NCBI GenBank assembly: GCA_029204225.1
Contig: CM055111.1
Location: 18,825,015-18,889,014 of the forward strand
Direction: 5' to 3'
DNA from: Diphasiastrum complanatum
Lineage: Eukaryota > Streptophyta > Lycopodiopsida > Lycopodiales > Lycopodiaceae
DNA length: 64,000 nucleotides
Shown piece after piece: positions 21,080 through 33,404 of the stretch; position 1 is the stretch's first letter, and each line of letters starts with the position of its first letter. The notes under the pieces are model-generated. The model made no database searches and was not told where the DNA came from. It saw only the letters and a list, made by a program, of their open reading frames with translations. Position numbers and translations under genes: made by a program.

Positions 21080-23885
21080 ATGACGCCTCCACAAGATAGC
21101 AAAAAGTTAAAGAAGATGCAATATTATTACAAAATGAAATCATAAAAAAGAGCACAAATGCTTGAGCAAAGACTTAGTGGAACATCATCTCCATCAAGTT
21201 CTGGTGCCTAGCCTCGACCTAAATCGCAGGTACTATATAATTATTTGTTTAAAACTTAGGACTGTATTTATACACATATAAATTAGCTTGTAACATTAAG
21301 CTAATCATTTCTGTAATTGTAAAATGAAAAAAATTTCAAAATAGATATAATGAAAAGATATATTGCGAGTGCAAACAATGCAAAGGATTGAAATTTTGAG
21401 AAAGACGAATAGTGGCGCAACATCTGTGGAAGTTTGGAAAGCACATTGAGGAGCCCGATGTGGATTTGGAGGTACATTAGTCATGTTCTTACCATACACA
21501 TATTTATAATTTTTTTAAAAAAAATAAAACAAATGCTTGTGTAATGTTTCACTCTTGCAGAATAATACATTGATGTCAATGTCTTATAACACGTCGATTG
21601 ACAATCTTATCAACAAGATAAGAAATATCGATTTTAGATCATCTTTGGCATTAGACGAAGATCTTTTTGATGATCAGAATGATGTCACTAGTCACTACAC
21701 ACCTCATGATGTGAAAGTTATGAATCTTTCCATTTTGCACATCACTCACTCCACCACACCTCACATAGATCTTTCCATGGAATCTATTCATCCCACGATA
21801 TCACCACACATAGATTCTATTCATTCCACGACACCTCACATGGATTCTATCCATCCCACAACACCTCACGCAAATTCTACTATGGATTCTATTCATTCCA
21901 CGATGTCACCACACATCGATTCTATCTATCTCATGACACCTCACATCGATTCTATCCATCCCACGACACCTCACATCGATTCTATCCATCCCACATCACC
22001 TCACATACCTTGTGTAGAACCTCCTCTTCTTTCTATGTTTCGTTGCAAGTCTCTTGCAGAACTTGTGAATTGGCATGCTAGTCATCGTTCTTCGGATGAG
22101 ATCATGAGAGTACCCTCAGACTCTCCTGCATGGAAACACATTGACAAAGAATATCCATGTTTCGCAAGTGAAACAAGAAATATAATATTTGGACTTGCAA
22201 CAGTCGGGGTTAACCCCTTTGGAAAAATGTCAAGCACGTGGTCTACTTGGCCAGTGGTGTTGGTCAACTATAACATTCCACCTTGGCTAAGCATCAAAAA
22301 AGGACATCTCATACTAGCACTTCTAATTCCTGGAAAACATAAAGTAAAAAATATGGATATCTACTTTGCACCATTGATTGAGGAACTAGAACTACTATGG
22401 AAGGGAGTCCAAGCATATGACATCTCACGTCCACTTCAAGACATAACATTTTTGTTGCGTGCGATGTTAATGTGGACTATGCATGACTTTCCAGGATTGG
22501 GCGATTGTTCAGGTGACTATATTTATTTTTTATGCATGCAATATTTATGCTTTAAAAGAATTCTATTTATAACACGAATTGGATTTGATTCTTTTAGGTT
22601 TTACAACTTTTGGATATCACGCATGTCTCTCAGAAACAAGAATACCTCCAAAGAGAATGTCCGTGGCCGATTGGCACAAACTTTGGATTGAATCCAAGAC
22701 TAAGCCAATCAATGGTATGAAAAGACTATCCATCTTTCATTGTTTACCATATTGGAATAACCTTTTGATCAATTACTTGCTTGATCCTATGCACATATTC
22801 AAAAATGTGGGTGAATCAATATGGAAACACTTGGTGGGCGACAAAGACAGTATTTCTGCCAGGCATGATCTACAAGAATCAAAAACAAAAAGAGAGTATC
22901 GGCCAAAATTATGTACTGATGGAGATACCTATAGTATTCCAATAGCCCCTTGGATTCTTACGAAAGAAGAGTATAAGTACGTATGGTCAGTCATTTGAGA
23001 GATGAGAACACCAACGGGTTTTGCTCGTTCACTACGAACATCATTCACAACTGAAGGAAATCTCCATGGTCTAAAATCTCACAATTGGTTGAAGATGGTC
23101 GAGTACATATTTCCAATGTGCATTCGTGGCTGTCTAACTGGTCAACTTCGTGATGCCATTTACAAATTAGCATCCGTTGTCAAGTACTTGATTTTTTTTA
23201 TTTACATCGATATCTTGTGAAATTTTGTTTTTTTCTAATACAAGTTTGATAAAATAATATGAACGTACTAAAATCTAGTTATACTACAAACATGATTTAG
23301 ATGGATGTGTGGTAAGGAGATTCGTGAGATAGACGTGCAAACAAAACAAGAAGATATGGTGGAGGCTGTATATATGCTTGAGAGGGATTTTCCAGCTTCT
23401 ATCCTAGACATACAGGTGCATCTGCTTGTGCACTTGGTCCAAGAAGTTGGTATTGCCGGTCTTGTGCACTCAAGGTATAATACACTTGAATTTGATTTTA
23501 GTAGTTTCAATAAATGTAGTGTGATTTTTTCAAAATATAAATAACAGAATGTTCTCATTGATGTGTTAAAATTTTATGTAGGTGGATGTTTTTCTTGGAG
23601 AGATTCATGAAAGTGTTGAGAGATTTTGTGCGTCAGAAGGCAAGGCCAGAGAGAAGCATGTCAGAGGGATGGTTAGTGCAAGAATCTCTATTTTATGTTA
23701 CCGAAGTTTTGTTTCAAATAGATCCATCTTCTCCACGACTATGGCATGATGAGGAAAGCAATGAGGTGAAAGGTAAAAAACCTCAAGGTATGGGTAGTCT
23801 TTCCAAACAATGTAACTATTTCTTTACCCTCCTGAAAGAAGAGAACGTGCTTCTCAAGATCTATCTCAGAATGCTTATTAAATAA
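21080..23885 (+). pseudogene. CACTA TNP2-type transposase, N-terminal and middle exons
   Basis: Exons read in order: 21080-21229 (MTPPQDSKKLKKMQ..., two stops); about 21360-21471 (Cys-rich YCECKQCKGLKF, like Transpos_assoc); 21561-22512 (core: AWKHIDKEYPCFASETRNI, FGLATVGVNPFG, STWPVVLVNYNIPPWL, LLIPGKHKVKNMDIYFAPLIEEL, TMHDFPGLGDCSG); 22598-23183 (PYWNNLLINYLLDPMHIFKNV, one TGA at 22996); 23300-23474; 23582-23885 (RWMFFLERFMKVLRDFVRQKARPERSM, the DUF4218 region). GT/AG sites fit at the joins I checked. The enzyme would cut CACTA ends. Stops and the loss of the next exon make it dead; matching C-terminal exons lie at 31649-32598. Confidence 0.85.
21765..22005 (+). repeat. Coding minisatellite (HPTTPHIDSI repeats)
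   Basis: Within TNP2 exon 3, units of about 27-36 bp built on 'attctatccatcccacgacacctcacat' encode around eight imperfect copies of DSIHPTTPHI. It lies just before the conserved transposase core, so it lengthens a linker rather than the catalytic domain. Confidence 0.85.
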
Positions 23886-24335
23886 CCACTCGTATCCTAG
23901 AATTATGTCCGTACATGCTAAATCTAAAACATGAAAATCAATTAACTCTCTATAATCTTGGATCCAAATTGGGAGCCTTGGAATTTTAGCATCTCACGTT
24001 TCCAACTCTGCACCTGAAGCTAGATATACTCGATATCTATGGGTACTGATTTCAGTTTTGAGGCCGAGTTTCTGCACAAGACTAGAGTTAATAAAATTAT
24101 GAGTAGATCCATTGTCCACTAAAATACTAACTTCATGTCCATTTACAGTGCCTTTCAAATGAAATAAATCATTTGGCAAGAATGAGGTAGTACTAAGAGA
24201 ACAATCGCACTCACAATTAACTATATTGATTTCTAGCTTAACATTTTCTTTACCTGACATCTCAATCACTTGAGCTGCGTCTTTCTGTCACTCAAGGCAA
24301 AATTTCATAACATGTCCAAGCTGACTACAATGGAT
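23880..24335 (-). pseudogene. Ty3/gypsy zinc-knuckle and protease fragment
   Basis: The minus strand reads a partial knuckle (HCSQLGHVMKFC), then ILVDNGSTHNFINSSLVQKLGL (retropepsin active-site region, with DNG for the usual D-S/T-G), then LPIWIQDYRELIDFHVLDL and DIILGYEWLF, the end of the RVP_2 fold. One or two stops interrupt it. It ends abruptly at about 23880, where the CACTA DUF4218 exon ends, so the join marks an insertion or deletion breakpoint. It differs from the gypsy element at 1.7-10.3 kb. Confidence 0.8.
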
Positions 24336-24970
24336 CTCTCCTCCAATAGAAAACATAAATAGATTTCTACCCAAAAAAGGTAGTGTCCTTGAAAGTCTAT
24401 GTTGTAACACCAAACCATGCTTTTAGCCTTATCTGATATGTTGGAGCCACCTATTGAGCGATTCCCGAGTATTTCTATAGGTTGTGTAGAAACATGAATA
24501 AAACTACAAAACTGGATAATGAATAGATCTAGTTTAAGGATCGATTATTCAGATGAATCAATTTTGATAGTAGAATAATCCAACATTTTAATGTACTTAT
24601 CAATATTATGACTAATACAAAAATCTCTTTGCCTTTTAGGAACGGTCAATTTTGACCCAAGATTGCTCTAGTATGTCACTTGGAAGAGAACTGGCAACTC
24701 AAAGAATGGAACCGCCAAACATAAATTGCAAGTCAAGGCCAAATGCCACTTTGAACCTTAATACCAATGCAAATCTTTTGATGGAAGTTTACAAATGACA
24801 AAGAAATTTTGAATTTTTTTGACGTGTCAAAAAACTAACGGTCAGAGACTAAAATGATTAAATTCTAGCCCTTTAGAGAGCTTAAAAAATTAGGCACATG
24901 GGCAAGTTGTGCTGAAGTGTCAACCTTTAATTGGATTACATATATTATATTCACAAGAAATTAGGAGCCA
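24336..24970. other. Intergenic stretch, nothing recognised
   Basis: AT-rich, with no open frame of interest on either strand and no repeat boundary that I can place. Confidence 0.4.
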
Positions 24971-24973
24971 AAT

Positions 24974-27017
24974 TCACCTTTTGCCAAGTGTCAATGATAC
25001 AAAGGTAAAAAGTGAAAATGTGAGAGTATGATGGAGGGGGTCTACTAAATCTAAGACACACGGTAGTAGGTACCTAAATTGAAAAGTGCTTGTTGAAGGT
25101 CTGCAACTTGCTTTTCCATTGGGGAAAAATAATGGTCGAAGAAGAGGCTGATGAAAGATCCATATTGCTTGTACAATTCTTTCATAAAAAATGGTAGTCA
25201 TGAATTGATGTTCGTATATAAATGCTCCAAATGAAGTAGTCGGCATGAATATTGACACATGTCTCTAGGCATACTCTTGACCAAAATATATTTCTTCAAA
25301 TTTGGTCAATACCTCATTCATAGGTGGTTGTAGATATTCGACCTGATTGATCTCTAAAATGGACTCTCGTTTTGAAATATAAAATTTGCAGTTGCCCATA
25401 TAAATCGTTGAAGCATCAATCCCAAATAGTGAAAATACATTCCAAAGATGGACACTCTCATGAATGTATAGTCTACTGAGAGGTATATAAGGAGGAGGTG
25501 TATGAACCAAGGATTTGATGTTTCGATTGTTCCAAATAACCATTGATGAACAATCATTGTTGACATTATTGAATGAAAGATTCACTGAGTTAGTATCGCT
25601 TGAGCAATGCGAACTTCTCCAAAGAAACTGATATAGATTGATGGCATATTTTAAAATCAGCTTCCTATAGAGTATCGGTGGATTGAGAGAATATTCCCAA
25701 TATTCACATCCATACATGCTAAATATGCACGTGAATTACATATTGGCTTTTGAGTTCTAGAGAATCTCTAGGAATAGGGTTCTCCAACTGAAGTTATGAG
25801 GCATTGAACAATAATCCAAGGTATTGACACAAGTTAGATTATATGGAATAATGAAATCTCTTCATTGTGGACAATATCCTTGTTGAATACCTCATACTCC
25901 ATTAGATTGTTGTCAAAAATAAAAACATTCTTAAAGGCTCCTAGATCAAATTGAATTGGTTCGCAAATCGCGGATCCTTTAAATAGCCACTCAATTCCAA
26001 GACATGGAATATCGGTGCCATATAGTCCTCATTCTGAAATTTTGGTGAATGCCTTGATCGACTTTCTTTGAGCATAACAATTTTCTCATTTTGATGAACC
26101 ATAGTTGATTGATCATTCACCAGATTAATGCATCGATGTAGGTCAAGTTCCAGACTTTGATGGTTGAAGTTAAACTCCAAAGGATGTTCAATTATCTTCC
26201 CATCCTGATCTCAATCTCAACTTTCGTTTGAATCCTGATTTTTACCATCTGTTGTTGCAACTTGGTCTGAATCTTGAATTGGAATTTTGTTGTCTGCAAC
26301 TATATCTGGACCTGGGACTTGACTTTCATTGTCGCTTTGCTCATCCGAATCATTGTCCTTGCTTCGCTCATCCGCTCCGTTGTTGTCACTTTGCTCATTA
26401 GACTCATTGTTGGGATCATCTTCATCTTCATAAGTTTCTTCCCTTTCATTCCCATTGTCCATCTGTTGATACTTTAGTATATACACTCACTAAGTTCTAA
26501 ATTCGCATCTTCATTTTCTCAAACCACCTAGATTGTTCTTCTTTCCTTTCAGCTTCCAGCTTAAGCCTTTGTTCTCGTTGCTCGTACTTTAAAACATATT
26601 CCATAGTTTTCCTTATTCGAAACCCAGGCTGGAGAGAAGTAGTTTGTAGATAGTTTTCTACAATACTCCGATATTGAGGATGTAAGCCATATATACTTCT
26701 TAGTGCTCCATTTAACTTGACCATTGGAAGCTCATTTTCATCGTTGGAACTTGTTTGTGAAGAAGTAGATCTAGATGAGCTATATTTTATGCATTAGTCT
26801 CTTGATTAATGTGCTCATCAATTTCCATCATCTCTTTTAAGCCTTGACGTAGATGACAAGGTAATTGCTTTATATGAGGACCATTGTATTGCATTCGTTG
26901 TCTACGTCGACCATTACGAGGATTATTGTCTCCAACGCTAAATGAGGATGAAGAATCCTGTATACCAAAATAACAAGAAGTAGGTTGAAACAATGCTTGA
27001 TAAACATTTTCTTCCAA
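24974..27017 (-). pseudogene. Unrecognised decayed minus-strand gene
   Basis: Several coding-like blocks on one strand: 26787-27017 (RRRQRMQYNGPHIKQLPCHLRQGLKEMMEIDEHINQE); 26497-26724 (ALRSIYGLHPQYRSIVENYL then a Lys/Glu-rich coiled coil); 26486-25941, one frame with stops (acidic NES/DNE tract, then IFHVLELSGYLKDPRFANQF); and 25717-24974, one frame with a single stop (SLFGIDASTIYMGNCKFYI; FHQPLLRPLFFPNG). Composition is normal for protein. I do not recognise a family. It lies directly below the SET-domain ORF on the same strand, so they may have been one gene or one element. Confidence 0.35.
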
Positions 27018-27321
27018 TACTTGATAAATGTTGCATATGAATATAAATTACCTCTTTGTTTAAAAAGTATGAACATACCAATGTATCTATTAGACCATTT
27101 TTCTTTTCAACTTGTTAATATTCAATGGACTCAAAGAGTTGCACGCTTCTACATATTTACATATTTATGGATTTCACATTCATTAGCTTTCACTTATTAT
27201 CTTATGTAAACATCTAGGCAAATGACGAATAATGCTCCTAACATTTGACATATTTAATGACACAAACCAAATACAAGATGCATGGATTATACATCTCTGC
27301 ATATCAACAAAATTTAGATCT

Positions 27322-28058
27322 TCACATTTGACTTATTATCTTTTGCAAACATTTGGGTAGAGGATGGTTGAAACTATACTTGATGAACAATTCCTCCCCA
27401 AACCTAATAGATCTAGTGGCACAGACCATTACATAAGTGCCCTTTACATTCCTAGTAAAACATTCTTCTTTTCCATTGGTGCATTCCTCAAAATCACAAT
27501 TTGTCAATAGAGGGTGGCCAATGGAACTATTTATATATGCAGCAATGTTTCCATGCACATCTGGATGTCCATCAATGTATGTACGATTTGCCCTTGAGAT
27601 GTTGCCTCCTTGCATGTGTTGCTCCTCTAAAGAACAAGCATTTGAATTCAAGCCATATACTTGCATCCTCCATTGGTGATGACACAAAGCATGCCAATCA
27701 CCCCAATTGTATTGATGTCCTGCATATGGCATCAATGTCACAACACTATTTAGAGGGACCTCAATACTACTCAATGCAAAAAGGCCCAAACCAGCCTCAG
27801 GAAAGTGTTCACTAGGCATGATCCTATACATTCGACCCCAATACGTAAATGGTGTTCCATTTAATGGTAATGGTGATTGTTGTGGCCAACACGAATATCT
27901 ACTTCTAATGAAAGTTTTACTAATGGTTGCAAGCTAGGTGGAAGAGGAAGATCGAACAAAGAACCTAGAATGTCTTTTGACACATCAACAGTGCATAGAA
28001 ATTTGCAATTATCTTTCAAACTAGTCATAGTACGTCCAAGACGTGTTCTCCTTTTCAA
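27322..28058 (-). pseudogene. SET-domain ORF within CACTA-like sequence
   Basis: The 169-codon ORF 27322-27831 has the order of a SET methyltransferase fold: GLGLFALSSIEVPLNSVVTLMPYAG (opening strands), YIDGHPDVHGNIAAYINSSIGHPLLTNCDF (the N-H-S/C-x-x-P-N region, here INSSIGH), and VMVCATRSIRFGEELFIKYSFN (closing GEEL..Y). Open sequence continues upstream as SRYSCWPQQSPLPLNGTPFTYWGRMYRI, and another frame (27861-28058) carries LFDLPLPPSLQPLVKLSLEV. The substrate lysine, if any, is unknown; the changed N-H-S motif makes activity doubtful. It ends in a proper stop. It may be a host SET gene captured by a transposon, or an element-encoded protein. Confidence 0.6.
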
Positions 28059-28368
28059 AGGGTGGTCAAGTTTGTGGAATCCACGTGGAGTATCGTCTCA
28101 TGTGCAACATCTAGGATAGGTGTGGTTGGGTGGTAAGAATGTTCTAGAGATTTGGAGACATGGATTGAATCACAAGGCGTTGATGAAGTAATTATATCAT
28201 GCAAGGGTCATCATCAACAAGAGCATCATCTAAGACCAATGATGATCCAAAATCAATATTCATGTGATTTATTCTATCAATAATATTCTCGATCTCTCTT
28301 GCAACTCTTTTCCTTGAAACCAACTTATGTTCCTTCTTCTGCAAAAGTTCAAAATGTTAGATGTATCA

Positions 28369-28468
<100 letters not shown>

Positions 28469-28988
28469 CATGAAACATAAATTAATATATAACACAAATC
28501 ATAAACCGGTAGCATGAAACACACACACACACACACACAAACACACCCACCCTAAACACACTTCATGAGAACATTATAGAGTGCTAATCAAAACTCCCGA
28601 GCCACACAATTGTATCCTACTCCAAAATGTCACCACATGCTCCCTCCTTGCGGCGTTTGGGCTTTTTTGTGGAACTCATCTTCCAACAAAAGCATTTGAA
28701 CCACGCCTTTAACTAAAGAAAAGAATGGCTTCACACCTTCCTAGAATTGGGAGTGTTGGTTACTTTTAACTCTCTCTCTAGTGTTCGGGAAACTTTTTTG
28801 AGGTTTTCCTCAAAAATCCCATATCTTAAGGAGTATTCCGGCTACTGACAGGGGATATGCTTCTACTTGCCGGTTTTCCTCTATAAAATCTCAAATTTAT
28901 CACGTAAAATATCTTGCAAAATTTTGTAGTTGTCAGTTTTGGGGAAAAGATGCCGGTTCCATTCCTTAAGAATGCCGACTTTCCCCAA

Positions 28989-28990
<2 letters not shown>

Positions 28991-29060
<70 letters not shown>
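28991..29060. repeat. (CT)n microsatellite
   Basis: About 35 CT units followed by a short broken extension to 29072. It lies between the two TNP2-like N-terminal blocks. Confidence 0.95.
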
Positions 29061-29061
<1 letters not shown>

Positions 29062-29589
29062 ACTCTCTCTCTCGGACGTGAATGAGTCTATTATGGGTGA
29101 TTGGATATGGAAATCAGATAAACTACATCTAATTCAAGTGAAAATTGACAAATTCTAACATGTGACAAATTGTAACATGTGACAAAAATTGACAAAATAG
29201 TCTTTGTACATTTAGTGCATTGCAACCTTATTTGTGATGGAGTGGTGTCTTGGCTTTCCAAGGAGCAATATACTATATCGCAATCCTCAACCAAATCAAA
29301 GTACATCACTATTACAAATAAAAAAATTATGACATAAATCAATATACATACATGTGATGGATCAATAGGCGGTCTACGTCGACTGATGGAAGAGCTTGAA
29401 GATGAACCAGTCAATAGCTGTTCATTATACTTTAGTCTTGCTTTTTCTGTGATAGAGCTCAATTTTTATGTTTTCTCCAAATCATGTGGAGGTACAATAA
29501 TTTCCCTAGAAATCATAATTCCAATCAAATGTTATTGTAAGAATAAATTTGCAAGAAAAATTACACACTCATATTCAAATAACAAATAA

Positions 29590-30057
29590 AGTGCAATTGA
29601 TGTCAATATCAATAACAATATATACCTGCTATTGTGATCATGAACTGAACAAATATAATAAAATTTGTTAAAGACATGCCAACATCTAATCCATGTATAT
29701 TCTAGTTATGCTTAATGTAAATCTAATATTCTAGTAACATTGCTACCAATTTGACATAATATTACGTCATAAAATCTTAAAAAACTTGTCAAATTACTTG
29801 TTTAATAATAATATGTACTATTTCTTATCTCTTGATTTTGTCTTGTATGTCAAATCTCAAAAAAATAAAATTTATAACAATATAAAACTAGTTTTAACAA
29901 TTAAATTTGATTTTTTTATGTTCCATCATATTAAAAAATATATTTTATGTAAAATCCTACAGTAAAATATTCTCCTAAAATCTAGAAAAGATTATGATAG
30001 TGAGATTGTTAATTTTTTTTTATTACTAAACTATGTTTTTTTGTTGAATGTAGCTTA
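29590..30057. other. Very AT-rich stretch upstream of TNPA-like exons
   Basis: No gene seen. The sequence is strongly AT-rich with many short A and T runs; it may be intron sequence of the TNPA-like relic whose C-terminal exons start at about 30053. Confidence 0.4.
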
Positions 30058-30425
30058 GTGATTTTGGAAGACACATGACCGCCACGTAGTACAAAGAAGG
30101 TTTTGATCATGGATATGTCGGCCTTAAGGCTTTTATGGAATCCCATGGATTGTTTTCAATCGTAAACTCTTAACCCTTATTGTTTTGTGATTGTTTACTT
30201 TGTGGTTTACAAGTAAGTTTTCAATTTAATTGAATCTTTCGATTCTATTTTGTAGAGAGGCTCTACAACTTCAAGCGTTCGTGATGTGGAAGAAAGTGTG
30301 GAAAATATTGAGGAGCAAAATGTGGAAGAGAACATGAATGAGAGCGAAGGGGAGTTTGAAGATGTGGACACCAACGTACACCTACAAGACGAAGGAAGCG
30401 AGGAGGGAGGAAGTGATGATGAGTA
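30053..30425 (+). pseudogene. Second TNPA-like gene, C-terminal exons
   Basis: After an AG at 30052, the plus strand reads LSDFGRHMTA, a stop, then YKEGFDHGYVGLKAFMESHGL, aligning with EDYGRKYTNAEYNIGYRHGYSVLVDHLAAQG of the TNPA-like gene at 15.8-16.9 kb. The last exon (about 30256-30425) encodes SVRDVEESVENIEEQNVEEN and an acidic tail ending EEGGSDDE before TAG, again like the other copy. Earlier exons are missing or too decayed to read. A CCACGCGTGG cluster lies 0.7 kb downstream. Confidence 0.7.
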
Positions 30426-31130
30426 GAGTTTTTAAATTAAATGTAAGGCCTTGTAGAAGGCAATGTTGAAGGGAGAATTTATTCTCTCATCAATGTACTG
30501 TTTTAAAAATCAATCAATATAATGTTTTGGCACCACATCATTCTTGCAAAAATTTTGAATGCATATATTCTTAATTCATGAATGCAAATGTACAGTCGAT
30601 TGAATGTGCATCTATTGAATGCAAGTGTATTTATTGATGTATTCAATGCAATGTATAGTCTATTTATTGCACATCTATGGAATGCAAATGTATCTATTGA
30701 TGAATTCAATGTAATGTATCTATTTTAGCACATGATTTGCATGGCAAATGAATCAAAATAAATGTGAATTTACATTTACTATTGTATCTCCATTGTTTTT
30801 AATCTTTGCTTTTCCTTTTGCATGCACTTGATCTTTCAATCCTTTGCAATGAAAGCTCTTTTTTCATTTTTCATATCCAAGCCTACATCACAAACAAAAT
30901 ATATCTTAAAACATATGATCACAAAACACATACTATTAACATCCATCAATGAACTAAAAATCCTAAACACTATCAATCTTCTCACTCACATTCATCCCCA
31001 TTCCATCCTCACTCCCATCTATACTCTCTTTTTCTCTCTCACACACAACAAAAAAAGGAAGTCGACCTCTAGTTTAGGAGTGAACCACATTTTGGTTTGT
31101 GCCAAATGTTTTTTCTTTTGGGTCAAAAAA
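30426..31130. other. AT-rich stretch with diverged short repeats
   Basis: 30560-30740 contains a loosely repeated phrase of the type 'gaatgcaaatgtatctattgat'. There is no convincing ORF; the 31.0 kb ORF is of random composition. Confidence 0.4.
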
Positions 31131-31135
31131 ATCTG

Positions 31136-31560
31136 CATGGATTATCCACGCGTGGATAATCCATGCAAAATCCAGAGACTTAATCGCATGGATAAAAAAA
31201 AAATTATCCACGCGGTATCCACGACCCCAGCTCTCTAGATTTCATGTGGATAAAAAAATTTTGTGTGGATAATCCACGCGTGGATAATTTGCCACGCAAT
31301 ATCCACGCAAAAGTCGAGCCTTTTTTTAAAAAATCTTACTATCGCGTGGATTATCCATGAGAAATAAAAATTCACATTTCCGTCTTCGGGTGTCGGAGGT
31401 TTGCCCGGCTACCGGTTGTCGGAGTTGGCTTGGATAATCCACGCAGTTTGAATTTCATGGCATCCGGCCGATCTGCTGCTGGAAATTACACTTGCGTGGA
31501 TAATCCATGCACCGTATCCATGCGTATATCCATGCCTATCCACGACTATATCCACGTGAA
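31136..31560. promoter_or_regulatory. ATCCACGCGTGGAT palindrome array
   Basis: A perfect 20-bp palindrome ATTATCCACGCGTGGATAAT at 31141-31160 and a second ATCCACGCGTGGAT at 31272-31285, with many partial copies (TATCCACGC, GCGTGGATTATCCA, ATCCATGC) out to 31560. The core CCACGCGTGG equals that at 13772 and 17469. It sits downstream of a TNPA-like C-terminus, so a subterminal transposase-binding array is a reasonable inference. Confidence 0.55.
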
Positions 31561-31648
31561 AATTTTTTGCCCGTGCCTCCTCCTTTATGTTGTGAGTGGA
31601 CATTTGCTACATGTGTTCTTGTGACATTTAGTTCCATTTCGTTCAGTA

Positions 31649-32598
31649 CAAAAAATACAATGCACTGTGTGGGCGCATGGATGACACTTTCTTACAGAGC
31701 ATATTGACAAAAATAGAAATACGTACTATTGTGGAGTCATGGCAATTTTTACCCAAGAGAGTCGAGCAAGCACAACGGACACCAGTTTACTCTCTTTTCA
31801 ACTTGATTATTGTGGGACAATCAATGGCATCTTTGAAGTTGGATTTAGACAATTCAACTTTTTCATATTTGATGTCCAATGGTTCAAAGTTATTTGCAAT
31901 GGTCCCAATGCAACTGTCAAAGATGAGAGTCGTTATTTTGCCATTGAATCTACCAAGCTTTGGACAGATCAAAGTGATACATTTGTTTTTCATCAACCAT
32001 GTGAGCAGGTACATTTCTTCTATGTCTTCAAGATGTCTATGCTCTTTTGTTGTCAATCAGTCGATTTTCAGTGTACTGCAAAAAATGTATATTGTGTATA
32101 GTAATACCCAAGCAATTGTAACAAAGCTATGGATATTAACTACGAGTCAATGTTTATGGTAACATCGATCAATTACAGGTGGTCTTTCACCCCGATCGTT
32201 CCAGATGGTCATACGTGATTCAAGTCGCTCCTCGAAGTAAAAGAATTTTTGAAGATAGAGATGTCGTGGAGGACATGGCGCTGCTAGTTGATGCACCTCA
32301 TGAACAAGATCGTGATGATGGATTCGATAACACATTTTTGGAGGATGATCATGTGCAAGCTTCACAAGCTAATGATGATGTTGAGCGTGATGCATCATCA
32401 TCGGATGGATCAACGACACATGACACACCTTCTTGGTCTCACTCGTTGCAACCGTCGCCATGAGCTTTTGAAGATCAACTTATTTATGATGAAGCTATAA
32501 GAGATATTTGGATAGAACTAGAGATAGACTCATTTGGTTTGGCAGATTTGTCGCATGATGATGTAGAAAATGATAACGATGAACTACCAAATAAATAA
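31649..32598 (+). pseudogene. CACTA transposase C-terminal exons (DUF4216 region)
   Basis: Exon 31649-32008 follows TTCAG and ends at a GTACAT donor. It reads DKNRNTYYCGVMAIF, FQLDYCGTINGIFEVGFRQFNFFIFDVQWFKV and YFAIESTKLWTDQSDTFVFHQPCEQ, the DUF4216 pattern. Exon 32179-32598 follows TTACAG and reads VVFHPDRSRWSYVIQVAPR, then a long acidic tail interrupted by one TGA (32461) and ending DELPNK with TAA. These are the segments expected after DUF4218 in a TNP2 protein, and they are missing from the relic at 21.1-23.9 kb on the same strand. A frameshift near the exon start is likely. Confidence 0.75.
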
Positions 32599-32834
32599 GT
32601 GACACAATACGATGTATTTTAACTCATTGTAATATTAATCATATTGCTCATAGATGCAATAACACTTTATTAATTGACTAGTTGACATCGAACAAAAAGT
32701 AGATGCATGTGAGTACACAATTTGTGATCATCATTTTTTTGTGATACATAAATTTCTTTATTCACTTGTGCATATGGCAACCAATGTTGATAGAAAATGG
32801 AATTCAATGTATTGATAGGTAACAAATTCCAAAA

Positions 32835-32892
32835 GTCAATGTAGCATAGGGTTTGAACGCTGGGAGCGTCAACCCCGCCTTCACCTGCATAG

Positions 32893-32948
<56 letters not shown>

Positions 32949-33331
32949 CCTAGGTCAAGAGAGGCTTTGGGGGCTTGAGCGCCTACTCAAAGCTATTCAC
33001 ACCCAATCTAGGAAGGAGAGAGAGAAAGAGAGGAGAGATAGAAGGCCTTGGCTAGGAAAGGCTTTGACAACGGCGCCATTGTTGTGTCGTCAATGTAGCA
33101 TAGGGTCCAAACATTGGGAAGCGTCAACCCGGCCTTCACTTGCATAACGAGAGAGAGAGAGAGAGAGAGAGAATGCCTAGGTCGAGAGAGGCTTTGGGGG
33201 CTCGAGTGCACCCAAAGCTATTCACACCCAACTTAGGAAAGAGAGAGAGAAAGAGAGATGACAGATAGAAGGCCTTGGCTAGGAAAGACTTTGGGGGCGG
33301 CTCGAGCACCTACCCAAAGCTATTCGATCCT

Positions 33332-33340
<9 letters not shown>
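32835..33340. repeat. 253-bp tandem repeat, two copies, with a tRNA-Asp 3'-end tract
   Basis: 'gtcaatgtagcatagg' starts copies at 32835 and 33088. Each copy contains a (GA)n tract (32890-32944; about 33152-33172) and the phrase 'gagaggctttgggggct'. At the join, 33068-33078 is CAACGGCGCCA, the last 11 bases of plant tRNA-Asp, as at the gypsy primer site (9463-9473). The repeat may therefore come from an LTR/leader junction. Confidence 0.8.

Positions 33341-33384
<44 letters not shown>
33333..33384. repeat. (GA)n microsatellite
   Basis: About 26 GA units that abut the start of the copia A fragment, so this tract lies at a rearrangement or insertion junction. Confidence 0.95.
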
Positions 33385-33389
<5 letters not shown>

Positions 33390-33404
33390 TGCTTTTGAGA
33401 ATGT

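Noticed and set aside
21765-22005. CRISPR-like array of short regular repeats
   Set aside because: Units are contiguous, in frame and inside a transposase exon, with no unique spacers; this is a coding minisatellite in a plant genome.
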